Origin: Amycolatopsis sp. 2-15 | GTDB lineage: Bacteria > Actinomycetota > Actinomycetes > Mycobacteriales > Pseudonocardiaceae | DNA length: 64,000 bases | Reading direction: 5' to 3' | NCBI RefSeq assembly: GCF_030285625.1 | Contig: NZ_CP127294.1 | Coordinates: 6,170,001-6,234,000 of the forward strand | Shown here: one piece after another, positions 7,869-18,465 of the stretch | How the letters are laid out: each line of letters starts with the position of its first letter | How positions within the stretch are numbered: position 1 is the first letter of the stretch | Position numbers and translations under genes: made by a program | The notes under the pieces: generated by a model | What the model was told of the DNA's origin: nothing | The model's database searches: none | Seen by the model: the letters and a program-made list of their open reading frames with translations, nothing else

Positions 7869-8201
7869 ATGGGACTCAAGGACATCACCGCGTCCACGGC
7901 GGAGCTGTACACGGCGCAACGCGTCTACAGCGACCCGGTCGAGAAGGATGGCATCGTTGTCATCCCGGCCGCCATGGTGACCGGCGGCGGGGGCGGCGGG
8001 CAGGAGGCGCCGGACAAGGAAGGCGTCGGTTTCGGGCTCTTCGCGCGCCCGATCGGTGCGTTCGTCATCCGCGGCTCGGAGGTCAGGTGGGTGCCCGCCG
8101 TGGACGTCACCGCCTGGGGCCTGGCGGTGGGCGGGATGGTCGTCTCACTGGCCTGGATCCTCACCCGCGCGACGCGGCACCGGCGGGGCAGAAAGCGCTG
8201 A
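7869..8201 (+). CDS. Spore protein YtfJ/GerW-family protein with C-terminal membrane helix
   Basis: The 110-residue protein has a clear GAAGGAGTG ribosome-binding site. It matches the YtfJ (GerW) domain: VYSDPVEKDGIVVIPAA, a glycine run (MVTGGGGGGQE), then GFGLFARPIGAFVIRGSEVRWVPAVD. A membrane helix (about residues 80-100) and a basic tail follow. In Bacillus YtfJ is a spore protein, but the family is widespread in non-endospore actinobacteria where its role is not established. Confidence 0.8.
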   Translation: MGLKDITASTAELYTAQRVYSDPVEKDGIVVIPAAMVTGGGGGGQEAPDKEGVGFGLFARPIGAFVIRGSEVRWVPAVDVTAWGLAVGGMVVSLAWILTRATRHRRGRKR

Positions 8202-8236
8202 CGGCGTGCCCGGGTGAATTTCCCCGGTGGTGTCCC

Positions 8237-8272
8237 GGGCGATTTCTCGGGCGACTTCTCGGGTGATGCGGC
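8237..8272 (+). repeat. Short tandem repeat, three imperfect 12-base units
   Basis: Three units of the type CGGGCGATTTCT / CGGGCGACTTCT / CGGGTGATGCGG follow one another directly before the terminator hairpin. Probably slippage in a non-coding 3' region; no function is apparent. Confidence 0.6.
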
Positions 8273-8316
8273 CGGACGGGTCCGGACCCTTCGCGGGGGT
8301 CCGGACCCGTCCGGCC
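8270..8316. terminator. Bidirectional hairpin terminator between convergent genes
   Basis: Arms 8270-8289 and 8297-8316 are perfect 20-base inverted complements around a 7-base loop (TTCGCGG). It lies between the ends of the YtfJ-like gene (plus strand) and the ABM gene (minus strand), where a shared terminator is expected. There is no T-tract, as is common in high-GC actinomycetes. Confidence 0.85.
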
Positions 8317-8331
8317 TTGTGGTGGGAGCGG

Positions 8332-8655
8332 TCAGTCGATGCGGAGCTCGCCCATCGGGCTCCAGCCGGCGCCGGGGGCGTCCAGGCTGACGATCTCCGG
8401 GGTGCGGGCGATGACGCCGGACATCCACGCCATCGCGTCCGCGAAGTGCGGCGATTTCACGTGCGCGCGGCCGGCGTCGGCGTCGGCGAAGGCCTCGACC
8501 AGCACGAACTGGTGGGGCACGTCGACGCTGCGCGACCATTCGAAGAACAGGTTCCCGGGCTCGCGCCGGGTGGCGAGGGTGAAGTCGTCGACCAGGCCGA
8601 GCCAGTCCTCGCTCCGCTCGGGCCGGACGGTGAACTTGACGACGATGAAGATCAT
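8332..8655 (-). CDS. Antibiotic biosynthesis monooxygenase (ABM) domain protein
   Basis: From the ATG at 8655, which has TCGGAGGAC upstream on the minus strand, the 107-residue product is a single ABM domain: MIFIVVKFTVRPERSEDWL, TRREPGNLFFEWSRS, FVLVEAFADADAGRAHV and SPHFADAM. The pattern is that of quinol-type monooxygenases (YgiN/LsrG-like), whose substrates are usually quinones or small reactive carbonyls. It faces the repeat-rich region upstream and shares a terminator with the convergent YtfJ-like gene. Confidence 0.85.
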   Translation of the reverse strand: MIFIVVKFTVRPERSEDWLGLVDDFTLATRREPGNLFFEWSRSVDVPHQFVLVEAFADADAGRAHVKSPHFADAMAWMSGVIARTPEIVSLDAPGAGWSPMGELRID

Positions 8656-8819
8656 GCGGTCCTCCGAACAGGGCACAGACGGTGCACGAGGCCACGCTGC
8701 CTCGTGACCGGGCGTGAGCCGGGCGCCGCGACCACCCGTACTCACGACCGGCCGCGGCCCCCGGCGGGCGTCCCGCGCCGGGAACCGAGTCCGGGTTCGC
8801 CGGGGCCGTGTGCTTCACC

Positions 8820-9405
8820 CCGGCTGCCGTTGCCACGGCTGCCTCACTTGCCATTGGTTCTGGCAACCTGCCATCGCGGAGGCAGATTGCCCTGGTTGCC
8901 GACTTGTCCGGCTGTCCGCTTGCCACGGGCTGTGGCACCTTGCCGTTCCGCCGGTCGCTTGCCACGGCGTCTCGCTCTTGCCGTGGCGTCTTGCCGTTGC
9001 CACGGCTACTTGCGGTTCCTGTGGCAATTTGCCAAGGCGCCTGGCCCCTGCCGTGGCGATTTGCCGTTGGCTTGGCCAGATGCCGTGGCAGTGGCGACTG
9101 GTTCTTGCCGTGCGTCTTTCCGTTGCCGTGGCGTCTTGCCGTTGGCGTAGCTGGCTGCCACGTCATTCCGGCAACTGGCGATGCGGTGTGGGCGGTTGCC
9201 GGTCGGTGTGGCGGGATGCCATGGCCTGTGGCAGATGCCTGACCAGGTGGCGGGATGCCGCTGGTTTTGGCACCTTGCCACCGGATCGCCGGCGTGCCGT
9301 GGCGTCCAACCACCCGCCTGCGGCTTGTTGCCAAAGAACTGGCACCTTGCCGATCAACCAGCCGATCAACCAGCCCACTTGCCGGCCACCCTGGCAAGAT
9401 GCCGC
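8820..9405. repeat. Dense degenerate array of TTGCC(G/A)-TGGC motifs
   Basis: About 25-30 imperfect copies of a short motif related to CTTGCCGTGGCG or its complement occur in some 585 bases, at roughly 15-30 base spacing. Clear examples are at 8978 (CTTGCCGTGGCG), 9049 (CTGCCGTGGCG), 9123 (TTGCCGTGGCG), 9136 (TTGCCGTTGGC) and 9216 (ATGCCATGGCC). Many copies pair into TTGCCA...TGGCAA inverted repeats, for example around 9022-9036 and 9328-9345. Copies are neither identical nor regularly spaced, so this is not a CRISPR or a simple microsatellite. Function unknown. Confidence 0.75.
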
Positions 9406-9407
9406 TC

Positions 9408-9452
9408 GCTCGACGGGACCGAAACCGGTTCCGCGCCCCGGTCCCGTCGAGC
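9408..9452 (-). terminator. Hairpin terminator downstream of groEL
   Basis: Arms 9408-9421 (GCTCGACGGGACCG) and 9439-9452 are perfect 14-base complements with a 17-base loop, starting 22 bases after the groEL stop. It closes the long prm-groEL transcript before the repeat array. Confidence 0.8.
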
Positions 9453-9473
9453 AAGCAGCGCCCGGCCGGCAGC

Positions 9474-12195
<2,722 letters not shown>

Positions 12196-12199
<4 letters not shown>

Positions 12200-12765
12200 G
12201 ACGGTACCTCCTCTCGCACCTCGTCGCCGGTCCGGTAGTATCGCGGCTTCGCGCTGTCCTCGATGGACACCCGCACGCCCTTGGCGAACCGCAGCAGGCT
12301 CTCGCGCTCGCGGGTCTGGTGCGCGTCGACCTGCCAGCCCTCGTCCACCAGCTTGCGCACGGCCCGCTCCATGCAGGCCAGGTGCGCCTCGCGCCGGAAC
12401 CCCGGCGGGAGCTCGGCGAGCTCGCCGCCGACCTGTTCGGGCACCGGGCCGCCGAAGCTGGCGGCGGTGACCTCCTCGCCGGCGCAACGGCCCTCCAGCA
12501 CGATGTCGACCGTGTCGACGCTCGGCAGCCGCAACACCGCGTCGTGCGCGTCGGCCACCATCAGGTACGCGAAGTTGGGCGCGCAGAAGTACACGGGCAG
12601 CCGCAGCCGCACCGAAACCGAGTGCCCGCGGTCGTTGTGCAGGCGCACGTGGACGCCGGCGACGAACCCCAGGTCCGTGATCGGCTCGTGGAACTCGGGG
12701 TCCACGACGTCGGCCAGGGCGCGCCACACTCTGCTGGTCAGCGTCTCCGCCGTCGCCGCGGTCAT
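12196..12765 (-). CDS. DUF59/MIP18-like iron-sulfur assembly-type protein of the prm operon
   Basis: Residues 10-70 show the DUF59 signature (WRALADVVDPEFHEPITDLGFVAGV) used by Fe-S/metal insertion factors such as SufT and PaaD. The rest (about residues 70-189) is specific to monooxygenase operons, with cysteines in FCAPNFAYL, EGRCAGEE and HLACMERA. A role in metal-centre assembly of the hydroxylase or reductase is inferred from family and position. The ATG at 12765 overlaps the stop of the upstream amidohydrolase gene (ATGA). Confidence 0.85.
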
Positions 12766-13805
12766 GCCGGGACCTTCGAGCCCGTGGCCGAGGCCGCGCG
12801 GGCACCGGCCATCCCGGCGGTCACCTCCGCGGGCACTTCCAGGTCGTAGAGCTGCGCGGCGTTGAGGCCGAGGATCTTCTTTTTCGCGTCGGTGGTCAGC
12901 GTGCCGTAGTCGCCCTGCATGTCCTCGGGGAACTCGAAGTCCACGAAGGACTCGACGAGCCACTTCGGCTGCCAGATCGCGTAGTCGCTGGCGAAGGTGA
13001 TGCGGTTCTCCCCGAGCCAGTACAGCAGCTCGCCCACGACCTGCGCGAAGTAGCGCGGTCGCGTGTGGATGAACGGCATCGCCACCGCGAGGCAGGCGTA
13101 GACGTTGGGTTCCCGCGTGGCGATCCAGCAGAAGTCCTCGAACCGGGGCAGGCCCACGTGCTCGACCACGAAGTTCAGGTTCGGGAACGCGCCGGCCGCG
13201 TCGTCGATGTCGGCGACATCGGCGACATCGGCCGAGCCCCGCTCGCTCCGGTCGATCGACGGTCCTTTGTGGACGTGGACGTTGCGGATCCCCAGCTGCT
13301 CGCACTTCTCCAGGTACCGGTAGGACCACGGGTCCGACAGCTGCCAGCCCTTGGACTCGCCCTTCCACTCCGCCGTGTACAGCTTCACGCCCTTGAGGTC
13401 CCACCGCTCGGCCAGCGCTTCGAGCTTGTCCAGCCCGGCCTCGCCGTCGCGAGGGTCGAAGGCGCCGTTGACGATGAACTTCCCGGGGTTGTTCTCCGCG
13501 ACGGCCCCGTCCTGCTCGGTCGTGTTGAACCCGTTGACGTAGAACTCGGTGAGGTAGGTCGGCTGGAAGATGGCCTTGTCCACGTAGCCCGTCGTGAACA
13601 GGTCGTCGATCAGCGTCTCCTCGGAGTACTTGCCGAACTTTTCCAGCGACCACAGCCACTCGGCGGGGCTGAGAGTGCGGTGGTGGTCGTAGAAGCACTC
13701 GATGAAGCCCTTGCCGTACCGGTTGGCCTGGTTGGCGGGCGAGCCGTCCCAGAAGTGCACGTGGCTGTCGACGATGAAGTAACTCTCGCCGTCCTTGCGG
13801 TACAT
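12762..13805 (-). CDS. Amidohydrolase-family protein of the prm operon
   Basis: The 347-residue TIM-barrel protein has the amidohydrolase-2 metal motif DSHVHFWDG near the N-terminus, VHVHKGPSI and HVG around residues 180-220, and ASDYAIWQP late. Homologues occur in nearly all propane/MimABCD operons, but their reaction is not firmly known; maturation or processing of product has been proposed. Oddity: residues around 190 read ADVADVADIDDAA, encoded by a tandem GCGACATCG repeat at 13205-13230, probably slippage. A strong hairpin lies between this gene and prmD. Confidence 0.85.
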   Translation of the reverse strand: MYRKDGESYFIVDSHVHFWDGSPANQANRYGKGFIECFYDHHRTLSPAEWLWSLEKFGKYSEETLIDDLFTTGYVDKAIFQPTYLTEFYVNGFNTTEQDGAVAENNPGKFIVNGAFDPRDGEAGLDKLEALAERWDLKGVKLYTAEWKGESKGWQLSDPWSYRYLEKCEQLGIRNVHVHKGPSIDRSERGSADVADVADIDDAAGAFPNLNFVVEHVGLPRFEDFCWIATREPNVYACLAVAMPFIHTRPRYFAQVVGELLYWLGENRITFASDYAIWQPKWLVESFVDFEFPEDMQGDYGTLTTDAKKKILGLNAAQLYDLEVPAEVTAGMAGARAASATGSKVPA

Positions 13806-13832
13806 GGGAGTCCTTTCGCGGAAGGGCGCCCC

Positions 13833-13878
13833 GGGGGCCGGAGCCGGGACGGGTGTGCTCCGTCCCGGCCCGGCCCCC
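13833..13878 (-). terminator. Intra-operon hairpin between prmD and the amidohydrolase gene
   Basis: Arms 13833-13852 and 13860-13878 pair over about 19 bases with one mismatch, with a 7-base loop (GTGTGCT). It lies in the 102-base gap downstream of prmD. It may partially terminate or stabilise the upstream prmABCD mRNA so that structural genes are made in excess of assembly genes. Confidence 0.65.
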
Positions 13879-13907
13879 CTCGGCGCGAACCGGTGCTCGT
13901 GCGCGGG

Positions 13908-14258
13908 CTACTCGACCGGTTCGAGATCGAAATCGATGTACTCCGCGGCGTCCTCCGGGTTGGCGAACAGGACCGTCTCGTCGTCGAGGTGGACCATGCG
14001 CCCGTAGTGGGTCGACATGATCTCCTCGAAGTCCGTCTGGCCGAAGTCGAAGCCGATCGCCTCGGAGATCTCGTCCCAGTTGAAGACGATCTTGTTCGTG
14101 CCGTCCAGGCGGATCATGGACGGGTACTCCGCCACCGTGATGCCCGGCTTGCTGCGCATGACCTCAGCCACGACGTAGCCGTTCTGGTTGTTCATCAGGG
14201 TGACGCCGCACATGTTCGACGCGGTGCGGTCGACGCTAAACTGCCTGCTCGCGGTCAT
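13908..14258 (-). CDS. prmD: Propane-type monooxygenase coupling (effector) protein
   Basis: The 116-residue protein belongs to the MmoB/DmpM effector family: [18 protein letters not shown], then [22 protein letters not shown] and an acidic C-terminus ([13 protein letters not shown]). These cofactorless proteins bind the hydroxylase and tune oxygen activation. Length and order (after the small hydroxylase subunit) agree with PrmD/MimD. The ATG at 14258 overlaps the prmC stop (ATGA). Confidence 0.93.
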   Translation of the reverse strand: MTASRQFSVDRTASNMCGVTLMNNQNGYVVAEVMRSKPGITVAEYPSMIRLDGTNKIVFNWDEISEAIGFDFGQTDFEEIMSTHYGRMVHLDDETVLFANPEDAAEYIDFDLEPVE

Positions 14259-15358
14259 GAAAGCAGCCCTTTCGGTTCGTCGAGCGAGATGTCGGACAGG
14301 AAGCTGCGCAGGCTGGTCAACGAGCGGTCCCAGGACTGGGCGAAGGTCACGGCCTTCTCCTGCGGCTGCGACCAGATCGGCTGCAGCGTGCGGGCGGCCG
14401 CAGCGGACGCCGGCACCCACTTCTCGAGCCACGACGTGAGTACCCGCTTGTTGTGCGCGGAGTGCTCGGCGTCGCTGGTGAGCATGCTGAACAGGGCCCG
14501 CGTGTAGGAGCGGTCCCGCCCGTAGTCGTGCTCGCCGGCGCCGACCACCGTCGGCGTGACGTAGTCGCCGTTGCGGGCGGCCACCTGCATCACCAGGTGG
14601 CTGCGGAAGAGCTCACCCACCAGGGACTCGAACACCACGTTGGCGGCGAACAGCGACTCGGCCCAGTCGCCGATCGCCGTGAGGCGCTCGACGTTCTCAC
14701 GCACGCCCTGCCACGCCGGGTCCTCGTGCCACACCGAACGGTGCACCGCGCCGTCGAAGTCGATCCCCGACTCGGCCAGGTCCAGATTGTAGAGGGCGAG
14801 GTCCTGAGCGAAACGCAGCTTGTGCGCGGTGTTCACGGCGATCGCGTTGTTGATCATGTTCGTCGGCGCCGAACGCTGCTCTGAGCAGAACACGTGCATA
14901 CCGAGCCCGTGCTCGGCGTGCATCCACGCACCCAGATGCCGTTCCACGAACTTGCTCCAGCTCGGCGCCCAGTTCTGGTAGGCGCCGGCCTTCTTCGCGT
15001 TCTCGAGGTTGAGCTGGATCTGCCGGACGACGTTGGAGTTGTTCCGGAAGATCGTCTGTTCCCACTCCTCGTTGGGGTCGAGGAACTGGTGCCAGTTGCC
15101 GGACTTGAGCTCCGTCCACTCCTTCGGGTAGCCGCCGGGGCCGTCCGCGAAGCCGTAGATCCAGCCCTGCGAGAGGTGCCGCTCGGGGTCGGGCTGGACG
15201 TCGAAGGTCACGTCCTCGTACATCGTCGCGCGCATCTTGCGTGGCTTGAAGTAGTTGTAGCTTCGGCTCTTCGAGCTCGGGAAGTCCAGCAGCCCGGCTT
15301 CGGCGCCCGTGAACTCCGGCTTCGGGAAGCTCTGCTGGGGCTTTTCCGTACTGACCAT
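14255..15358 (-). CDS. prmC: Propane-type monooxygenase hydroxylase small (beta) subunit
   Basis: A 367-residue ferritin-like, iron-free subunit: [21 protein letters not shown] near the N-terminus, PEEW-like [18 protein letters not shown], and an all-helical C-terminal half. It forms the alpha2beta2 hydroxylase with PrmA. The ATG at 15358 is preferred (GAGAGG upstream on the minus strand); a GTG at 15364 is an alternative. It lies 54 bases after prmB. Confidence 0.93.
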   Translation of the reverse strand: MVSTEKPQQSFPKPEFTGAEAGLLDFPSSKSRSYNYFKPRKMRATMYEDVTFDVQPDPERHLSQGWIYGFADGPGGYPKEWTELKSGNWHQFLDPNEEWEQTIFRNNSNVVRQIQLNLENAKKAGAYQNWAPSWSKFVERHLGAWMHAEHGLGMHVFCSEQRSAPTNMINNAIAVNTAHKLRFAQDLALYNLDLAESGIDFDGAVHRSVWHEDPAWQGVRENVERLTAIGDWAESLFAANVVFESLVGELFRSHLVMQVAARNGDYVTPTVVGAGEHDYGRDRSYTRALFSMLTSDAEHSAHNKRVLTSWLEKWVPASAAAARTLQPIWSQPQEKAVTFAQSWDRSLTSLRSFLSDISLDEPKGLLS

Positions 15359-15412
15359 GAGCACACCTCTCTGTGTGTGGTGGCCTGCTTCGGGTGGGAT
15401 CGGCTCGCGGGG

Positions 15413-16461
15413 TCAGTCCTCCGCCGCGGCCGTGATCGTGAACTTGTCGTAGAAGACCTGATCTGACGGCACACCCAGGCTTTCGAGCAGTGGCAGGGCC
15501 GCGTCGATCATCGGCGGCGGGCCGCACAGGTACACGTCGCATTCGGCGATGTTGTCCTCCCGCCGTTCGAGCACTTGGGTCACGAGCCCGGTTTCGCCTT
15601 CGCCGTCACCCGGCCAGCCTTCGGGAGCGGTGTCGGACAGGCACGGCACGAACTGGAACTTCGGCAGCTGCCGGGCGAGCTCTTCCATCTCTTCGAGGTG
15701 GAAGAGGTCCCGCTCGGTGCGGGCGCCGTAGTAGTACACGACTTCCCGCTCGTTGCCGCTTTCCGCCATCTGCCGCAGCAGCGCCAGGATGGGGACATCC
15801 CGGCCCCGCCGCCGACGAAGACCAGCCGCCGGTCGGAACTGACCCGCAGCGTGAACGCGCCGTACGGCCCGGTCACCTCCAGCGGGTCGCCGGCGGACAG
15901 GGATCCTTCGAGCAGTGCCGAGAACTTGCCACCGGGGTAGCGCTTGATGATGAACTCGAGGATCCCGCCGGCCACCGTGACGTTGGCCATGGAGAACGAA
16001 CGGTGCTCGTCCGTGCCCGGGATCTTGATGTCCACGTACTGCCCCGGGTGGAACCGGATGCCCGCGTCCTCGTCCACCTTCAGGCGGACGAGCGAGATGT
16101 CGTGGGTCAGCTCGGTGATGGACTCCACCGTGGTTCCCGCCGTGACGACCGGCAGGCCGGACCGGATCATGTCCTCGTCGTAGTTGGTCAGCTCGATCTC
16201 GAGGTCGGAGTACGCGTGCCCTCGGCAGAGCAGGACGAACCCTTCCTCGCTTTCGTAGTCGGCCAACGCGAACGTGGAGTACCGGTCCATCTGCAGGTCG
16301 CCCTCGAGCAAGAAGGACTTGCACGCCGAGCACTGCCCCTCCTTGCAGCCGTGCATGAGCATGACGCCCTGCCGGAAGGCCGCATCGAGGATGGTCTCGT
16401 CCTCGTCGGCCTCGATGTCGATGCCGACCGGTTCGAACCGGATCTTGTGCTTGTCGCCCAT
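15413..16461 (-). pseudogene. prmB: Propane-type monooxygenase reductase, interrupted by a one-base frameshift
   Basis: The N-terminal half (from the ATG at 16461, AGGAG upstream) has a plant-type 2Fe-2S domain with C39, C44, C47 and C79, then the FAD motif RSFS (residues 154-157) and the NAD motif VFVGGGAGMSP (about residue 214). At that point the frame breaks: the rest of the NAD domain (ILALLRQMAESGNER ... CGPPPMIDAA ... ITAAAED) continues in another frame to 15413. Adding one G to the GGGG run at 15791-15794 restores a normal reductase of 349 residues. Either a sequencing slip or a real loss; without it PrmA would lack its electron donor. Confidence 0.9.
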
Positions 16462-16491
16462 GGACACCGCTCCTGGGGATGGGGGCACCCA

Positions 16492-16526
16492 CCGGGGCAC
16501 CCGGGAATCGAACCCGGGAACCCCGG
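16492..16526 (-). other. Intercistronic hairpin between prmA and prmB with tRNA T-arm-like loop
   Basis: Two stacked inverted repeats (16492-16497 with 16521-16526, and 16500-16505 with 16513-16518) enclose a TTCGATT loop on the transcribed strand. The loop and inner stem look like a tRNA T-arm, but no acceptor, D-arm or anticodon arm is present. It could be an mRNA processing or stability element separating prmA from prmB. Confidence 0.5.
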
Positions 16527-16550
16527 CGGGAACCGTTTCGGGGTGCGGCC

Positions 16551-18188
16551 TCAGGCCACCGTGACGTTCGGGTTCGCCTTGTACGCGGCGATGTGCGCCT
16601 CGCGCTCGGCGTCCGACATCTTGTTGAGCGCGATGTTCGGGCTGCCGAAGGTGATCCCGCGGACGTCGTTGAGAGTCCACAGCTTCTTCGGGTCGTCGAG
16701 GTCGAGGTGCGGCTGCGGGATCAGGGTCTTCCCGTCGTCGCGGACGTAGCCGAGGTCGGAGATGATGTCGGCGAGGTCCATGCCGTCGTAGAGCGTCTCC
16801 CACTCGCGCTTGCCCGTGAGCCGGCCCATGTTCGGGGTTTCGCGGCCCTCGTACTCGCCGCGGAACGCCGTGGTGTCGGTCCAGGCGCAGGTCTCCGAGC
16901 AGTAGGTGCGCCACTGGCCGTCGACCTTCTCGGTCACCATGTCCTCGCGGATGAGGGCGGGGACCATGCAGGTCCAGCAGCGGTGCGGGTACTCGTAGCC
17001 CACGTTCTCGAACGCGATCGGCTTGTTCTTGCCCGGGTAGCGCAGGCGGTTGTACGCCTCCCACCACTTGCCGAACTGGTTGTACCAACCCGGGTACTTC
17101 GACTCGAACCACTCGAAGTCGGTGTCGGTCATCGGGTCGATGCGCCAGTAGTTCACCGGCCACCCGGTGGCGAAGAACTGCGCCACGCGGTGCACGTAGT
17201 GCTTGTTGATGATCCGGTTCCACGCCTCTTCGACGAGGTCGTGGGGGATCTTCAGGCCGTACTTCTCGAGCGGGATGAGGTAGCTGCGGTAGTAGTCGTC
17301 GTAGATCCAGCGACGCCACATCTCCGCGTAGCTGTCGCGGTCCTTGCGGCGGTCCTTCGTGCCGTACTCGATGAAGGTGCCGATGGCCGCGTCGACCACG
17401 CAGTGGTTGTTCCACCACGCGTAGCGCAGGTCGCGCTCGAGCAGCTGCCGGTTGTCCTCGTCCGCCAGCGCCATCAGCAGGATGGAGTAGCCGTTGCTGA
17501 TGTGGCGGGACTCGTCGGACTGCACGGAGTGGAACACCGTGGGCAGCAGGTAGTCGCCGTTGGCCGCCGCCTCCGAGGGCATGGCGACGAACAGGGTGTT
17601 CGTGAACGCGGTCTCGGCCACCACCGTGAGGTAGATGTTGGCCGCGGTGATCGCGTCACCGGTGATGAAGCCCTCGCCGAACTGCCGGCCGATGGTGCCG
17701 GCGTAGTTGTTCGAGAACGCCTTCTCCGTGATGTCGAACCCGGCGGGGTCGATGTAGTGGTTCATGTAGAGGCGCTTGAGGTTCATCTGGATCGTCGAGT
17801 GACGGACCTCGTCGATCATCTGCACCGCGAGGCCGTTGTGCACCTCGGGGTTCGGCACCGCGTCGATCGCCATCGGCATCGCGCGGGCGGCCGAGATCTC
17901 CGGGAACGGGATGATGGACAGGAACAGCTTCTGCCACTCCATCCAGCGTTCCTGGACCTGGCGGAACATGTTGCCGCGGATGGCGCCGTCCATGGCGCCG
18001 AACACGCGGTTGTCCTTTTCCTCCTCCATCGGGAAGTAGGACCGAAGGATTTGCTTGAGCGGGTCCTTCTTGGGGGCCTTGTCGAACTTGTAGTCGGTCC
18101 CGAAGCGCTTCGCGGGGGTCGCGAAGGTCGGTTCCCACGACAGTTCCGTGATCTTCTTGTGGGCCTTGCTCAGACTTTGTCGACTCAC
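16551..18188 (-). CDS. prmA: Propane-type (methyl ketone/phenol) monooxygenase hydroxylase large subunit
   Basis: The 545-residue alpha subunit carries all six diiron ligands: E97, E127 and H130 (DEVRH), E192 (VAETAF), E226 and H229 (DESRH). This is the soluble diiron monooxygenase arrangement, and the sequence and length place it with PrmA/MimA, which hydroxylate propane, acetone or phenol. A cysteine pair set ([15 protein letters not shown]) lies in the C-terminal half. GTG at 18188 has GGAGGT upstream. It is the first gene of the operon, divergent from the activator gene. Confidence 0.94.
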   Translation of the reverse strand: MSRQSLSKAHKKITELSWEPTFATPAKRFGTDYKFDKAPKKDPLKQILRSYFPMEEEKDNRVFGAMDGAIRGNMFRQVQERWMEWQKLFLSIIPFPEISAARAMPMAIDAVPNPEVHNGLAVQMIDEVRHSTIQMNLKRLYMNHYIDPAGFDITEKAFSNNYAGTIGRQFGEGFITGDAITAANIYLTVVAETAFTNTLFVAMPSEAAANGDYLLPTVFHSVQSDESRHISNGYSILLMALADEDNRQLLERDLRYAWWNNHCVVDAAIGTFIEYGTKDRRKDRDSYAEMWRRWIYDDYYRSYLIPLEKYGLKIPHDLVEEAWNRIINKHYVHRVAQFFATGWPVNYWRIDPMTDTDFEWFESKYPGWYNQFGKWWEAYNRLRYPGKNKPIAFENVGYEYPHRCWTCMVPALIREDMVTEKVDGQWRTYCSETCAWTDTTAFRGEYEGRETPNMGRLTGKREWETLYDGMDLADIISDLGYVRDDGKTLIPQPHLDLDDPKKLWTLNDVRGITFGSPNIALNKMSDAEREAHIAAYKANPNVTVA

Positions 18189-18291
18189 GCCGTGTACCTC
18201 CACCTGATCGGTCGTCGGCAGTTCCTGGCTCGGCTTGGTTCGCGCCGCTCGCGGGTGGTGATCCGGTCCCCGGCCGCCTGGCCGCCGGGCA

Positions 18292-18326
18292 CCGGATGCA
18301 GCTCGCACGTCGCCGTCCGGATGCAG
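18292..18326. repeat. Two direct copies of CCGGATGCAG upstream of prmA
   Basis: Identical 10-base copies occur at 18292-18301 and 18317-18326, 25 bases apart, between prmA and the palindrome at 18358. They could be additional regulator or promoter elements; not recognised. Confidence 0.4.
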
Positions 18327-18357
18327 GGAATGACACCGCGAGTACCCTGTGATGGTG

Positions 18358-18372
18358 GTCTCAATATGAGAC
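18358..18372. promoter_or_regulatory. Perfect palindromic operator, likely site of the MimR/AcoR-type activator
   Basis: GTCTCAATATGAGAC is a perfect inverted repeat (6-base arms, 3-base centre) in the 277-base divergent region, 170 bases upstream of prmA and 94 upstream of the activator gene. This position suits an upstream activating site bound by the Fis-type helix-turn-helix of the adjacent regulator. Confidence 0.7.
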
Positions 18373-18465
18373 AGGCAGTGGTCGGCGCTGCCGTTATGGT
18401 GACTGGCACACGACGTCGTGTGCCTGGCCGGGGCGCACGACGCCCTTCTGCCGGGAGGTGAGGCT

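Larger units (their letters stand above)
8656..9473. other. Non-coding interval of about 800 bp between groEL and the ABM gene
   Basis: No open frame here has protein-like composition in any frame. The first 150 bases hold ordinary high-GC sequence with the minus-strand promoter region of the ABM gene. The rest is occupied by the TTGCC/TGGCA repeat array (8820-9405) and the groEL terminator (9408-9452). The array is visibly lower in GC than the flanks. Confidence 0.75.

Noticed and set aside
8820..9405. CRISPR array
   Set aside because: No repeat unit of 25-40 bases recurs exactly, spacing is irregular, and no cas genes are near.
16492..16526. tRNA gene between prmA and prmB
   Set aside because: Only a T-arm-like hairpin is present; no D-arm, anticodon arm or acceptor stem can be folded in the 89-base gap.
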